Source of the DNA: Gammaproteobacteria bacterium
GTDB taxonomy: Bacteria > Pseudomonadota > Gammaproteobacteria > Magnimaribacterales > AG-339-G14
Reading direction: 5' to 3'
NCBI GenBank assembly: GCA_019652555.1
Contig: BPAJ01000002.1
Location: 262,403-326,402, forward strand
Length of the DNA: 64,000 nt
Shown: one piece after another, positions 38,384-48,259 of the stretch
How the letters are laid out: each line of letters opens with the position of its first letter
How positions within the stretch are numbered: the first letter of the stretch is position 1
Program-made: the position numbers and the translations under genes
Notes under the pieces: model-generated
Databases searched by the model: none
Seen by the model: the letters and a program-made list of their open reading frames with translations, nothing else
What the model was told of the DNA's origin: nothing

Positions 38384-39009
38384 TCTTTAAACCTTACTCC
38401 ACAACCGCCATGTCCACAGTAGCCATTAGGATTCTTCGCCAAATATTGTTGGTGGTAATCTTCAGCATAGAATTCTTCTGAAACGGGTAAGATTTCCGTG
38501 ACAATTTCACCAAAGCCATTGGCGTCTAATTTTGCTTGATAAATTTCTTTGGTTTTGAGGGCCAGTTCTTCTTGAGCTTTATCAAAAAAATAAATTCCAG
38601 AACGATATTGCGTGCCTACATCACCACCTTGGCGCATGAATTGGGTAGGATCGTGTCCCTCCCAAAAGACTTGCAACAATTCTTCTAAATTGGAAGCATC
38701 TTCATAAGTCACAAAAACAATTTCAGAATGTGCAGTTAATCCTGAACAAACTTCTTCATAAGTAGGGTTGGGCGTGTGTCCAGCAGCATAGCCAACACCG
38801 GTAACCTTGACACAATCCAAATCCCAAAACATTTTTTCTGCTCCCCAAAAGCAGCCCATACCAAAAAGTATTCTGGGACTATCTTGAGACATGCACTCGG
38901 ACATAGGCGCACCTGTCACAAAGTGATTTTCTGGATTGTAAATTGCCTGAGTCCTACCAGGCAGACAATCTTCTTTTATAGGTATTTCTAAACTTTTAAA
39001 TCCAAACAT
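38380..39009 (-). CDS. msrA: peptide methionine sulfoxide reductase A
   Basis: 209 residues with the long N-terminal leader known from E. coli MsrA (LPGRTQAIYNPENHFVTG). The catalytic motif is FGMGCFWGAEKMF (Cys about 53), VGYAAGHTPNPTYEEVCSG follows, and the recycling cysteines lie in the C-terminal GYCGHGGCGVRF. It reduces methionine-S-sulfoxide. Its ATG is directly adjacent to the acs stop codon, so the two are likely co-transcribed. Confidence 0.95.
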   Translation of the reverse strand: MFGFKSLEIPIKEDCLPGRTQAIYNPENHFVTGAPMSECMSQDSPRILFGMGCFWGAEKMFWDLDCVKVTGVGYAAGHTPNPTYEEVCSGLTAHSEIVFVTYEDASNLEELLQVFWEGHDPTQFMRQGGDVGTQYRSGIYFFDKAQEELALKTKEIYQAKLDANGFGEIVTEILPVSEEFYAEDYHQQYLAKNPNGYCGHGGCGVRFKD

Positions 39010-40938
39010 TTATTTATTTAATCTTTCTTTGATCAAGATGTCTACGATACTGGGATCAGCAAGGGTAGTGGTATCTCCCAAATTGTCCAATTCGTTTTCT
39101 GCAATTTTTCTTAAAATCCTACGCATGATTTTTCCTGATCGCGTTTTAGGTAAATCGTAACAGAATTGAATGGAATCCGGTTTTGCAATGGGACCAATTT
39201 CTTTAACGATGAGTCCAATTAATTCTTGATGGATTTCATCCGAAGCTTGTGCTTCTTTCATAAGGTTCACATAACAATAAATTCCTTGTCCCTTGATTTC
39301 ATGTTCAAAACCAACTACCGCAGCTTCTGCGACTGCTTCGTGCAAAACCAAAGCACTCTCTATTTCTGCAGTACCCAAGCGATGCCCAGAGACATTTAAG
39401 ACATCATCAACTCGTCCTGTGATTCTATAAAAACCATCCGCATCTCGCTCAGCGCCATCTCCTGTGAAATAAAAACCTTTGTAAGTTGAATAGTAGGTTT
39501 CAACACATCTTTGATGATCTCCATAAACCGTTCTGATTTGTGATGGCCAAGAACTTTTGACAACCAGATTGCCTTTACCCGGTCCTTCGATTTCATTGCC
39601 TTCTTCATCCACAAGCGCAGGATTTATTCCAAGGAAAGGTTTACCTGCACAACCAGGTTTTTGATCAGAAAATCCTGCCAAACCGGAAATCATGATACTG
39701 CCAGTCTCGGTTTGCCACCAAGTATCGACTATTGGACATTTGCCTTTGCCAACCTCATGGTAATACCACTCCCAGGCTTCTGGATTTATAGGTTCTCCAA
39801 CCGTACCCAATACCTCCAAAGATTCTCTCGAAGAGGATTGCAAAGGCTCATTGCCATGGGCCATAAGCGCTCTAATCGCAGTAGGAGCGGTGTAGAAAAT
39901 ATTAACTTGATGTTTATCAATCACATTCCAGAATCTGGAAACATCGGGGAATGTCGGTATACCCTCAAACATCAAAGTAGTTGAGGCATTTGCTAAAGGA
40001 CCATAGACAATATAAGTATGACCTGTAACCCAGCCTACGTCAGCGGTGCACCAGTAAATACTGTCTTCTTTTAAATTGAAAATGTATTTGTGACTCAAGG
40101 CTGCACCCAACAAATATCCTCCGGTGGTGTGGAGGACTCCTTTGGGTTTTCCTGTCGAACCTGAAGTATAAAGAATGAAAAGCGGGTCTTCGGCATCCAT
40201 CTCTTCACAAGGACAATCTGCATCAAAGTTTTCAATGTCTTGGTAATAGTCGACATCCACTTCATTTTCTTTGTTAAGAGCTCTTTCCGTTCGATTTACG
40301 ACAATTACGCTGTGCACATTAGGACAGTCCTTCAGAGCTTCATCCACATTATTTTTTAGCGGGACAAGTTTTCCTCCTCTGATTCCTTCGTTTGCGGTTA
40401 TGACTGCGGTGCAATCCGAGTCTAAAATTCTATCTTTCAGGGATTCGATGGAAAATCCTCCAAAAACCACTGAGTGAATCGCACCAATTCTGGCACAAGC
40501 CAACATCGCATAAGCCGCCTCAGGAATCATAGGCATGTAAATGCAAACTCGATCACCTTTTTTTATATTTCTGGATTTTAAGAGGTTGGCGAACTGACAA
40601 ACGTTCTTATGCAACTCTTGAAAGGAAATTTCTTTACTATCATTAGGATCATCGCCTTCCCAAATGATTGCAGTTTTGTTCGCATGATTTTCCAAGTGAC
40701 GGTCAACACAATTAAAACAAGCATTCAATTTTCCTGTTTTGAACCAAGCTACTTCGCCGGCTTCCAAATAAGATGCAGTCACTTCATCCCAATTTGAAAA
40801 CCAGTCCAAGGTTTCTTCAGCTTTTTTTTGCCAGAAGCTCTCTGGATTATTTATTGACTCTTGATATTCAGTATTGAAATCTTCTTCAGAGATTATGGAA
40901 TTTTTCTTTTTTGCTTCGCTTACCGAATAAGTCTTCAT
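39010..40938 (-). CDS. acs: acetyl-CoA synthetase
   Basis: 642 residues, close to E. coli Acs (652). AMP-binding motifs are [32 protein letters not shown] and [20 protein letters not shown]; the acetylation-regulated lysine lies in [15 protein letters not shown] near the C-terminus. It activates acetate to acetyl-CoA, which suits scavenging of small carbon sources in seawater. msrA follows with no gap. Confidence 0.97.
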   Translation of the reverse strand: MKTYSVSEAKKKNSIISEEDFNTEYQESINNPESFWQKKAEETLDWFSNWDEVTASYLEAGEVAWFKTGKLNACFNCVDRHLENHANKTAIIWEGDDPNDSKEISFQELHKNVCQFANLLKSRNIKKGDRVCIYMPMIPEAAYAMLACARIGAIHSVVFGGFSIESLKDRILDSDCTAVITANEGIRGGKLVPLKNNVDEALKDCPNVHSVIVVNRTERALNKENEVDVDYYQDIENFDADCPCEEMDAEDPLFILYTSGSTGKPKGVLHTTGGYLLGAALSHKYIFNLKEDSIYWCTADVGWVTGHTYIVYGPLANASTTLMFEGIPTFPDVSRFWNVIDKHQVNIFYTAPTAIRALMAHGNEPLQSSSRESLEVLGTVGEPINPEAWEWYYHEVGKGKCPIVDTWWQTETGSIMISGLAGFSDQKPGCAGKPFLGINPALVDEEGNEIEGPGKGNLVVKSSWPSQIRTVYGDHQRCVETYYSTYKGFYFTGDGAERDADGFYRITGRVDDVLNVSGHRLGTAEIESALVLHEAVAEAAVVGFEHEIKGQGIYCYVNLMKEAQASDEIHQELIGLIVKEIGPIAKPDSIQFCYDLPKTRSGKIMRRILRKIAENELDNLGDTTTLADPSIVDILIKERLNK

Positions 40939-40961
40939 TAAATAATTCTATCTTGAAAACT

Positions 40962-41402
40962 TTAGTCAAAGCTAAAGTTTTTAAATTCTTGAGCTTGGCA
41001 ATTTATTTCTTTGAGCGGGTTTATGAAAAAGTCTCGGTTTTGCCAATCATAGTGCGGCACTTTTAAAAGAGGCGTTTCTATTGTTTCATCATCAAAAAAT
41101 ACAATATCGATATCAATGGTTCGAGGTTTCATGTGAGAATCTTTTTCGCGTTTGAGTTTCGTTTCAATTTTTTGTAGATGCTCAAGAAGCACCAAAGGCG
41201 AGAACTTCGTTTCAACTTCCAAAGCTAGATTGAAAAAAAATGGCTGGTCAATTGGACCGTAAGCAGGAGACTTATAGATTTCGCTTTCTTTTAGAATTTT
41301 TGTTTCAGAAAGTGCTCTTATTTCTGTCTTGGCATTTTCGAGATTTGTTGACCGATTTCCTAAGTTTGAGCCTAAAACCAAGTACGCAAGATGCAACGAC
41401 AT
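40962..41402 (-). CDS. folK: HPPK, 6-hydroxymethyl-dihydropterin pyrophosphokinase
   Basis: 146 residues. The N-terminus AYLVLGSNLGNR and the diagnostic KPRTIDIDIVFFDDETIET (metal-binding aspartates) are clear, as is PAYGPIDQPFFFNLALEVET. It transfers pyrophosphate to the pterin in folate synthesis. It overlaps the dksA stop by one base; dksA-folK proximity is known in other Gammaproteobacteria. Confidence 0.94.
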   Translation of the reverse strand: MSLHLAYLVLGSNLGNRSTNLENAKTEIRALSETKILKESEIYKSPAYGPIDQPFFFNLALEVETKFSPLVLLEHLQKIETKLKREKDSHMKPRTIDIDIVFFDDETIETPLLKVPHYDWQNRDFFINPLKEINCQAQEFKNFSFD

Positions 41403-42010
41403 TAACCGAACTGTTGTTTCTCTTTAATTTCGTCGACGGTTTTGCAATCGATGCATTTGGTTGCAGTCGGTCTGGCTTCCAGTCTTTTGATACCAATTTC
41501 AACACCACAGGATTCACAATAACCGTAGAGATTATCCTCTAAGTCCTTCAGAGAAAGATCAATCTTTGCTATGAGTTTTCGTTCTCTTTCTCTTTTTCTT
41601 AATTCCAGCATAAATTCTTCTTCTTTTGCAGCACGATCCAAAGAATCTGGAAAATTACTTTGATCTTGTTGAATTAATTGTTCAGTTTTTTCTTGTTCTT
41701 CAATAAGAGCTTCTTTCCAAGCGGTCAGCATTCCAAGAAAATGCTTCTGCTGATTTTTGTTCATGTATTTTTCTGATTTTTTTGACCTATAAGGTTGGAA
41801 ATTCTTTAAGAAAGCTGAAAAATCCGTTGGAGAAGCGCTGACTTTAGCTGCCGCTTTTTTTGGTGCTTTTTTTGCAGCAGCTGCTTTTTTTACTGGTTTA
41901 GCTGGTTTCTTCGCAACGGTCTTTTTTACTGGTTTTTTTTGTACCTTAGTTACTTTTTTAGCTGCAGGCTTTTTTGCTTTGGTTGGTTTTTTGGAATTTT
42001 TAGTAGCCAT
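41402..42010 (-). CDS. dksA: DksA with basic, histone H1-like N-terminal tail
   Basis: 202 residues; E. coli DksA is 151. Residues 1-60 are almost only Lys, Ala, Pro, Val and Thr (KKPTKAKKPAAKKVTKVQKK and more), like a bacterial H1/AlgP tail. From about residue 66 a normal DksA follows: coiled coil with FPDSLDRAAKEEEFMLELRK carrying the D-x-x-D-x-A tip, and a zinc finger CESCG...CIDCK. DksA modulates rRNA promoters with ppGpp through the polymerase secondary channel. The basic tail may bind DNA or RNA; that is inference. Confidence 0.93.
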   Translation of the reverse strand: MATKNSKKPTKAKKPAAKKVTKVQKKPVKKTVAKKPAKPVKKAAAAKKAPKKAAAKVSASPTDFSAFLKNFQPYRSKKSEKYMNKNQQKHFLGMLTAWKEALIEEQEKTEQLIQQDQSNFPDSLDRAAKEEEFMLELRKRERERKLIAKIDLSLKDLEDNLYGYCESCGVEIGIKRLEARPTATKCIDCKTVDEIKEKQQFG

Positions 42011-42064
42011 AATTTTGAAGAGCAGAATTTATCAAAAGAAGATGAAAGTATCCAGTTAATTTTT

Positions 42065-43045
42065 TTATTTTTTAGAGAACTCCTTTAAATGTTCCATGTA
42101 CTTATTTTTTTTAAGTCTTGGTCCAATTTCAGCAACCCCTTTTGAAGCCAGAAAGTTACCAAATCTTACTGATTCTGCGTTTTCCCAGCCTTCACTTAAA
42201 CCGTGAATTACGCCACCCGCAAACATATCTCCAGCACCATTAGTGTCAACTGCCTTAGCTTCATAAGCGGATACCTCATAGGTTTGATTTTCTTCAAGAA
42301 CCATAGTTGGGTTTACTCCGTTAGTGATAAAAATTGTTTTTGCATAGTTTCGTAAGTCATCGAACTCATTGGCATCACAAAAAGTTTTTGCTTCTTCATG
42401 GTTACAAAATACGTAATCTATTTTCACGTTCATCCAAGATTTCAGTTCATCTTTGAAACCGGCCACAATTCCAGGATCAGAAAGACTCAAAGCTATTTTG
42501 ATATTGGATTCGTGACAGCTTTTGATGAGTTTCTTTGCGGTATCTTTTGTATCAGGTGAAGTAACTACATAAGCTTCCATAAAGAGCAAATTTGTTGCAG
42601 AAACTTGCTCGAAATTTATTTCAGAAAATTTTGTTTCAGAACTCACTCCTAGATAAGTATTCATTGTTCTTTCTGCATCCGGAGTAATTAAAACAATACA
42701 GTTACCGGTTTTACCATTTGATGATGTGATGCAGTTTGATATTTCAATGTTATTGTCTTTCAAATCGGCATTATAGATTGCGCCATCTTCATCTTCTGCA
42801 ACTTTACCAATGAAGCCAGAACTGGTTCCCAAAGCTGCAGCTGCATAAATACTATTAGTTGCTGACCCGCCACACGAAGATATTTGATCGTAATTTTGAT
42901 TTTGTAGAAAAGTGAGTAGCTCATTCTGCTCCTCTTCAGAATTTAAAGTCATTAAACCTTTTTCAATACCTAGCGCATTTAGCGCATCATCTTTTATAAG
43001 AAATTGCTTATCGACTAGTGCTGCGCCAAAACCAATAACTTTCAT
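42065..43045 (-). CDS. PfkB-family sugar/adenosine kinase
   Basis: 326 residues. CGGSATNSIYAAAALGTSSG is the first family signature and VDTNGAGDMFAGGVIHGL the second, with the catalytic aspartate in NGAGD. The N-terminus starts VIGFGAALVDKQFLI. The closest overall layout is the adenosine kinase-like group often annotated so in marine bacteria, but other PfkB substrates (ribose, 2-keto-3-deoxygluconate) remain possible. It overlaps thiE by four bases. Confidence 0.85.
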   Translation of the reverse strand: MKVIGFGAALVDKQFLIKDDALNALGIEKGLMTLNSEEEQNELLTFLQNQNYDQISSCGGSATNSIYAAAALGTSSGFIGKVAEDEDGAIYNADLKDNNIEISNCITSSNGKTGNCIVLITPDAERTMNTYLGVSSETKFSEINFEQVSATNLLFMEAYVVTSPDTKDTAKKLIKSCHESNIKIALSLSDPGIVAGFKDELKSWMNVKIDYVFCNHEEAKTFCDANEFDDLRNYAKTIFITNGVNPTMVLEENQTYEVSAYEAKAVDTNGAGDMFAGGVIHGLSEGWENAESVRFGNFLASKGVAEIGPRLKKNKYMEHLKEFSKK

Positions 43046-43668
43046 AACCTTTTATACTCATTTAAAACATGTTGAGGATTTTTAAAGAGGGCTTCACTTA
43101 GAGCAAAACAAGAATAGCCTAAACTCCTAACTTCCCCGATGTTTTTTTTATTGATACCTCCAATAGCCACGAGAGGCTTATCAGTATAGCTTAGGAATTT
43201 TCTTTTTACGCTCTCATTTGTCTCCGGAATAGTTGACTTAGTATTGGATGGATAAAAAGACCCAACTGCCAAATAAGTCCATTTGATTTCATTTTCAGGA
43301 GGATTGACCACCAACTCCTTATTCCATTTGCAAGATAAGCCGCATATCAAATTTTTTGAAATAAATTCTTTATTCTTTTTTAAGAGGTCTACGTTTCCTT
43401 CAGATGAGTAATCCTCTAAACCCAGGTGAAAGCCATCGGCACTTATTTCCAAGCAAATTTCAACGTGATCATTGATAACTAACTTGGCTCCATATTTTTT
43501 GGTCAATTTCAAAAGCGCATGAGCTTTTTCTTGAAGAGTCTTTTTATCAAGAATTTTGTCTCTGTACTGAATGAGTTTAATTCCTTCTTTGAGCAAGACT
43601 TCGGTTTTAGTAAGCAAATCGTTTTCTTCCAAGCCAGAAGGTGTAATTGCATAAAGTCCTTGGATCAT
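43042..43668 (-). CDS. thiE: thiamine-phosphate synthase (ThiE)
   Basis: 208 residues with the TIM-barrel pattern of ThiE: GLYAITPSG, KLIQYRDKILDKKTL, KLVINDHVEICLEISADGFH with GLEDY, then VGSFYPSNTKSTIPE, and VAIGGINKKNIGEV with the phosphate loop. It joins hydroxymethylpyrimidine diphosphate and thiazole phosphate. thiD lies 2 bases upstream. No other thiamine gene (thiC, thiG) is in the window. Confidence 0.88.
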   Translation of the reverse strand: MIQGLYAITPSGLEENDLLTKTEVLLKEGIKLIQYRDKILDKKTLQEKAHALLKLTKKYGAKLVINDHVEICLEISADGFHLGLEDYSSEGNVDLLKKNKEFISKNLICGLSCKWNKELVVNPPENEIKWTYLAVGSFYPSNTKSTIPETNESVKRKFLSYTDKPLVAIGGINKKNIGEVRSLGYSCFALSEALFKNPQHVLNEYKRL

Positions 43669-43670
43669 TA

Positions 43671-44432
43671 TTAGATTTTAAGAATATTCTGATGAATATG
43701 ATTTCTTGAGTTTTTTACTAAAACTCTCATGAGGTTTTGTGATTTCGAACAAGCTTCCTTCAAACTTTTTTTATTTGCCAAAAAGCATAGGATGGATGTT
43801 GATAAAGCACACCCGCTACCATGAATGGTAGTTTTAATCTTAGGAACTTCATCGATATTTACTAACTCGCCTTTTGAGTAGAGATGATTTCTAATTTTTC
43901 CTTTTTTTAATTCTCCAGTTACATAAACATTTTCAATGCCTTGATTCAGTAAAAATAAAATACCATCAAAAATATTTTTTTTGTTTGTGAGTGTTTTCAA
44001 TTCGTAAATATTTGGCGTTAATAAAGTCGCTTTCCTATAGAGCTTTTGCATGAGTAGATTCAGATCTTTTTTCAAAAAAAGTTTTTTTCCAGTTCCTGTT
44101 TTTAAAATGGGATCAATGACTACAAATTCAGGTTTGTTTGAAGCAATTAAGCTACCCAATTTATGAGCTATTTTGATGTTTGGGACCAAGCCAATCTTGA
44201 AATACTTCAGTGAAAAGTTTTTTAAAAGATTGTTAAAAGATGCTTGAATATATTTTTCCTCTTGAGGAATAATTTTTTCAAAACTTTTTAAATTTTGAAT
44301 AGTCTCACAAGTGAGAATTGAGAGACAATGCTTGCCGTGATGATTTGCTATTTGCGCATCAACTTGAATTCCAGCTCCACCCGTGGGGTCGTGTCCGGCA
44401 ATAGATAGAATTAGGTTGTCATCCTTGATCAT
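43671..44432 (-). CDS. thiD: hydroxymethylpyrimidine (phosphate) kinase (ThiD)
   Basis: 253 residues. LILSIAGHDPTGGAGIQVDA is the family N-terminal motif, VVIDPILKTGTGKKLF and LLTPNIYELKTL are the central ones, and TTIHGSGCALSTSILCFLAN contains the anion hole and catalytic cysteine/aspartate region. It phosphorylates HMP and HMP-P. It precedes thiE in an operon. Confidence 0.9.
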   Translation of the reverse strand: MIKDDNLILSIAGHDPTGGAGIQVDAQIANHHGKHCLSILTCETIQNLKSFEKIIPQEEKYIQASFNNLLKNFSLKYFKIGLVPNIKIAHKLGSLIASNKPEFVVIDPILKTGTGKKLFLKKDLNLLMQKLYRKATLLTPNIYELKTLTNKKNIFDGILFLLNQGIENVYVTGELKKGKIRNHLYSKGELVNIDEVPKIKTTIHGSGCALSTSILCFLANKKSLKEACSKSQNLMRVLVKNSRNHIHQNILKI

Positions 44433-44473
44433 GCAATAAAGTATAATGTTTTTGCAAAATTAAAAATAAATAA

Positions 44474-45454
44474 ATGTCTTTAAATATTGGAATAGTTGGC
44501 GCTACAGGCTATGTGGGAGAGGAGCTTGCTTCGATTATCGAATCTAGGGAAGATTTAAGTCTTGCCTTTGTCTCTTCTTTTTCGCATGAAGGAAAGAAAT
44601 ACAAAGAGATCTATTCAAAAACGAATAGTAAATTAGTTTTACAACCTATAGATCAAATGCCTGACAATCTTGATTATGTTTTTTTTGCGACCAAACATGA
44701 CTACTCAATGGACTATGTTCCGGAGATTTTAAAAAAAGGTGTAAAAGTTATTGATCTATCAGCAGATTTTAGACTATCAAATGGAAAACTTTGGCAAGAA
44801 ACTTATGACAGCAAACATAGGGCAGATGATCTTCTGCCTCAAGCTATATATGGCTTACCTGAACATTCTGCAGAAAAAATTAAAGCAGCAAATTTAGTCG
44901 CAGTACCTGGATGTTATCCAACTGCTTCCATACTTGGATTACTTCCAGTCATTCCATACTTACAACAAAATTCAAAAATTATTTTGGATGCTAAATCTGG
45001 AATAAGTGGGGCTGGCAAATCTTCCGTAGAAAATGGTCTTGAAGAGGATATCAAAGAAAATTTTAAATCTTATAATGTTGGTTTTCATAGACACCAACCG
45101 GAAATAAAAGACTTCTTAAAAACAGAATTCAATCTTGATCATGAGATCATTTTCATCCCACATCTTTTACCGCTTTTTAGAGGAGAATACGTGACGCTTT
45201 ATTGTGAAGTCAGCCAAAATGATTTAGACCTAAATGAATTGTATGAAAGTTATTATGAGAAGCATAAATTAGTGAGGGTCAAAGAAAAGGGAGAAATTGC
45301 TGAAATCAAAGAGGTAATTAATACATTCTATTGTGATATATCCGTTTCATATGCTTTTCAAAGTAATACAATTGTTGTTAATTCGGCAATTGATAACCTT
45401 TTAAAGGGTGCCGCAAGCCAAGCTATACAATGTTTGGATATAATGAGTAGCTGA
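44474..45454 (+). CDS. argC: N-acetyl-gamma-glutamyl-phosphate reductase (ArgC)
   Basis: 326 residues. NAD-binding motif [18 protein letters not shown], and the catalytic cysteine in [30 protein letters not shown] and [15 protein letters not shown] are the other typical segments. It makes N-acetylglutamate semialdehyde for arginine. erpA follows after one base, which is the order found in Pseudomonas. Confidence 0.95.
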   Translation: MSLNIGIVGATGYVGEELASIIESREDLSLAFVSSFSHEGKKYKEIYSKTNSKLVLQPIDQMPDNLDYVFFATKHDYSMDYVPEILKKGVKVIDLSADFRLSNGKLWQETYDSKHRADDLLPQAIYGLPEHSAEKIKAANLVAVPGCYPTASILGLLPVIPYLQQNSKIILDAKSGISGAGKSSVENGLEEDIKENFKSYNVGFHRHQPEIKDFLKTEFNLDHEIIFIPHLLPLFRGEYVTLYCEVSQNDLDLNELYESYYEKHKLVRVKEKGEIAEIKEVINTFYCDISVSYAFQSNTIVVNSAIDNLLKGAASQAIQCLDIMSS

Positions 45455-45455
45455 T

Positions 45456-45803
45456 ATGGTTGAAAAATTTGTTCCAAAAGAACTTAACATTACTGAAAAT
45501 GCTGTTTTAAAGGTTAAAAACCTAATAGCTGAAGAAAACAAAAAAAATCTTCACCTCAGGGTTTTTGTTACCGGAGGAGGCTGTTCAGGTTTTCAATATG
45601 GTTTTAAGTTAGATGATAATGCTGAAGACGATGATACGGTCTTGAAAGAAGACGAAGTATCGGTATTGATTGATTCTCTAAGTATTCAATACCTTTTTGG
45701 ATCAACTTTGGATTATGTAGAAAATTTAGAAGGATCTAAATTCATCATTGAAAATCCAAATGCGACTACAACCTGCGGTTGTGGAGCTTCTTTTTCAATT
45801 TAG
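45456..45803 (+). CDS. erpA: iron-sulfur cluster insertion protein ErpA
   Basis: 115 residues. The A-type carrier cysteines are present: [14 protein letters not shown] (first Cys) and TTCGCGASF at the C-terminus (CxC). ErpA delivers Fe-S clusters to apoenzymes such as IspG. The FxLD segment ending in Phe-Gln-Tyr-Gly is the ErpA variant. The stop overlaps the stop of the convergent anmK in the quartet TTAG. Confidence 0.95.
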   Translation: MVEKFVPKELNITENAVLKVKNLIAEENKKNLHLRVFVTGGGCSGFQYGFKLDDNAEDDDTVLKEDEVSVLIDSLSIQYLFGSTLDYVENLEGSKFIIENPNATTTCGCGASFSI

Positions 45804-46921
45804 TTTATTACTTCGCCCATCAAACAAGGTTTAGATCCGGTAACGCTTGTTAGCTTAATTTTTTGTTTTTCTAGTCTTTTCTTTGCCAACCAGGCAAAAG
45901 TCATAGCTTCCACATCAAGCGGGTCAATTCCTAAATCTGAAGTTTTAAAGAATTGCAGATTTTCTATATGGAGTTCATTAAATCTATCCATTAAATAATT
46001 ATTTTTTGTTCCACCACCACAAAAATAAATCTCATATTTTTTATTACAGTATTTCTTTAGGTCTCTCAAAATTGATTGAAATGTAATCTCGGTTAAGCCT
46101 GAAATTAAGTCTTCGTCTTTAAGCTTCTTTATTTCTAATGGATCAAATTTAAATTTTCTTAAATCATAGTTTTCAACTGTCTGACTTTTAGGAATGGGTC
46201 TTTTAAAGTAACTCTCATTGAGAAATTTCTTGATGGTATTTTTCAATACATGAGGATTTCCTTTTTTTGCCAGGAATCCCTTGTTATCAAATTGCTTTTT
46301 TCCATTAGTAATATTTTTCATAGCTTGATCTATGAGGCAATTTCCAGGTCCAATGTCCCATCCAAGAACTTTTCCTTTTGCAGGCAGCAAAGTTACATTC
46401 GTTATTCCGCCAATATTGACAATTGCTCGATTAACTTTTGCTTGAGACATATACTCATTATGAAAAGCTGGTGTCAGGGGAGCACCCATTCCCCCGTTTG
46501 CTATATCGCTTTGTCGGAACCCATAAACTACTTTGATGCCTGTAAGCTTTCTGACTAACTCTGGATTTCCAATTTGCAAACTAAAAGGATTTTTTCTCGA
46601 TGAGCTGTGTTTTATGGTCTGCCCATGACTTCCAATGGCTTTAACCATTTGCTTATCTATCTTGGTTCTTTTAATAAGTTGGTTAACAGATTTACCTATA
46701 AGTTCACCTAGAATGTCATCTAACTCCGTTTGTCGCTTAGCGTATTTAGTAATTTTTTTATTTAGGACAAGTTCAAATATTTTATTTTTAACTGCTTTAG
46801 GTATTTTTTTTGAAAAACGATCAATAACTTCAATCGAGTTTGAAAAATCAACTAATAAAGCATCTATAGAATCTGCTGAAGTTCCAGAGAGAACTCCAAT
46901 ATATAAATCAGACTTCGGCAT
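45800..46921 (-). CDS. anmK: anhydro-N-acetylmuramic acid kinase (AnmK)
   Basis: About 373 residues from the ATG at 46921; in-frame ATGs at 46945/46942 would add eight residues. [20 protein letters not shown] is the ATP-binding N-terminus, [10 protein letters not shown] and GGITNVTLL follow, and [13 protein letters not shown] carries the catalytic aspartate. It recycles peptidoglycan fragments. The preceding gene is an M23 peptidase that overlaps it by 14 bases, so both act on the cell wall. Confidence 0.94.
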   Translation of the reverse strand: MPKSDLYIGVLSGTSADSIDALLVDFSNSIEVIDRFSKKIPKAVKNKIFELVLNKKITKYAKRQTELDDILGELIGKSVNQLIKRTKIDKQMVKAIGSHGQTIKHSSSRKNPFSLQIGNPELVRKLTGIKVVYGFRQSDIANGGMGAPLTPAFHNEYMSQAKVNRAIVNIGGITNVTLLPAKGKVLGWDIGPGNCLIDQAMKNITNGKKQFDNKGFLAKKGNPHVLKNTIKKFLNESYFKRPIPKSQTVENYDLRKFKFDPLEIKKLKDEDLISGLTEITFQSILRDLKKYCNKKYEIYFCGGGTKNNYLMDRFNELHIENLQFFKTSDLGIDPLDVEAMTFAWLAKKRLEKQKIKLTSVTGSKPCLMGEVIN

Positions 46922-48194
46922 AAAATTTGAGGAATAGCTCATCAAGCCGATTGATCATTTTAATGGCATGATCAAAAAATTCTTTTTTTTCAACTTCCGA
47001 TATTGGTTTCGCATCCGGTAGCTTCACGGTCAAGGGATTAGTGTGATTACCTCCAACTCTAAATTCATAGTGTAAATGTGGTCCGGTTGCCAATCCTGTT
47101 TGGCCAACGTATCCAATAGTCTCGCCTTGCTCAACCTTTGAACCATTGCTCAGTCTCGGATTGAATTTTGATAAGTGTGCATAGCGAGTTGAGTAGTCTT
47201 CGGAATGCTTTACCTCGATTAGCTTCCCATATCCACCTTTGTTCCCAATGAAAGATACTGTTCCTGAACTTGTTGATCTTACTGGAGTTCCAGTGGGCGC
47301 TGCATAATCTACTCCTGTATGAGCTCTAATTTTATTCAGTACCGGATGCTTTCTTTTGAGGTTGTAACGAGAACTTATGTAAGAAAATTCGACAGGCGTT
47401 CTTAAAAAAGCTTTTTTAACATTTTCTCCTCTAGTTGAAAAATACTCTTTTGTTCCTGACACGTTGGAAAAGAATCTTATCGCTGAAAAAACTTTTTTTC
47501 CTCTTTTAAATCTTGCAGCTTTAATGTCTCCATTTTTGATTTTTTCTCCTTTATAAAAATATTCTTCATAAAGAATTTCAAAACTATCTCCTGATCTAAT
47601 ATCAAAAACAAAATCTATGTCCCAGCCGAATATAAAAACTAAATCCATAATTACGCTATCTGATATTCCTTCTTTCAAAGCAGATTGATATAAAGATTCA
47701 TCAATGGTCACAGATGCAAATCTTTCAATAACTTCTGGAATTCTTTCGTGATTTTCGATGGAGTAAGTTTTGTCCTTGAATTCTGCCAAAACTCCCTTCA
47801 AACCATTTCTGGTTACAAATATTTCTTTAGGTATTTTGTTTTCAGTGAATGAAATTTCTACAATATCGCCGGTTTTTATATTGGCAAGCTTCTCAGAACC
47901 TTTGGTTTTTATTAAGGCTTTTATGTACTTACTTTCTACTTCATTAGAGCTTAATATCTTTATTAAAGTGTCATTTTTATCTACTTTTATTTTTTTTGAT
48001 AAGGCTCCTTTAAAGATTTGCTCACTTTGATTTTCTTGAAGAGTTATTTCGTCTCTGAAGGATGCATCTGCAATTATTTCTGGAGAGAAATTCTTATTGA
48101 AATTCATTCCAAAATTTAAATACAAATAAAACGCTGCTAATACAACTAATAGAAAGAGCAAATAATACTTTATATCAAGAATTAAATTTTTCAT
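46908..48194 (-). CDS. M23-family murein endopeptidase (MepM-like)
   Basis: 428 residues. A single N-terminal membrane helix (YLLFLLVVLAAFYLYL) is followed by a LysM-like/OapA-type region and a C-terminal peptidase M23 domain. Zinc ligands are in RAHTGVDYAAPTGTPV (H and D) and GPHLHYEFRVGG (HxH); YGKLIEVKHSEDYSTRYAHL lies between. It cuts D-Ala-mDAP crosslinks to let the wall grow. The order M23-anmK with tyrS divergent matches Pseudomonas. Confidence 0.92.
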   Translation of the reverse strand: MKNLILDIKYYLLFLLVVLAAFYLYLNFGMNFNKNFSPEIIADASFRDEITLQENQSEQIFKGALSKKIKVDKNDTLIKILSSNEVESKYIKALIKTKGSEKLANIKTGDIVEISFTENKIPKEIFVTRNGLKGVLAEFKDKTYSIENHERIPEVIERFASVTIDESLYQSALKEGISDSVIMDLVFIFGWDIDFVFDIRSGDSFEILYEEYFYKGEKIKNGDIKAARFKRGKKVFSAIRFFSNVSGTKEYFSTRGENVKKAFLRTPVEFSYISSRYNLKRKHPVLNKIRAHTGVDYAAPTGTPVRSTSSGTVSFIGNKGGYGKLIEVKHSEDYSTRYAHLSKFNPRLSNGSKVEQGETIGYVGQTGLATGPHLHYEFRVGGNHTNPLTVKLPDAKPISEVEKKEFFDHAIKMINRLDELFLKFYAEV

Positions 48195-48259
48195 TTACAT
48201 TTTTAGAGTATCATTTCAGAGAAATATATAAATTTTTTGAGAAATAAATAATTACATTC

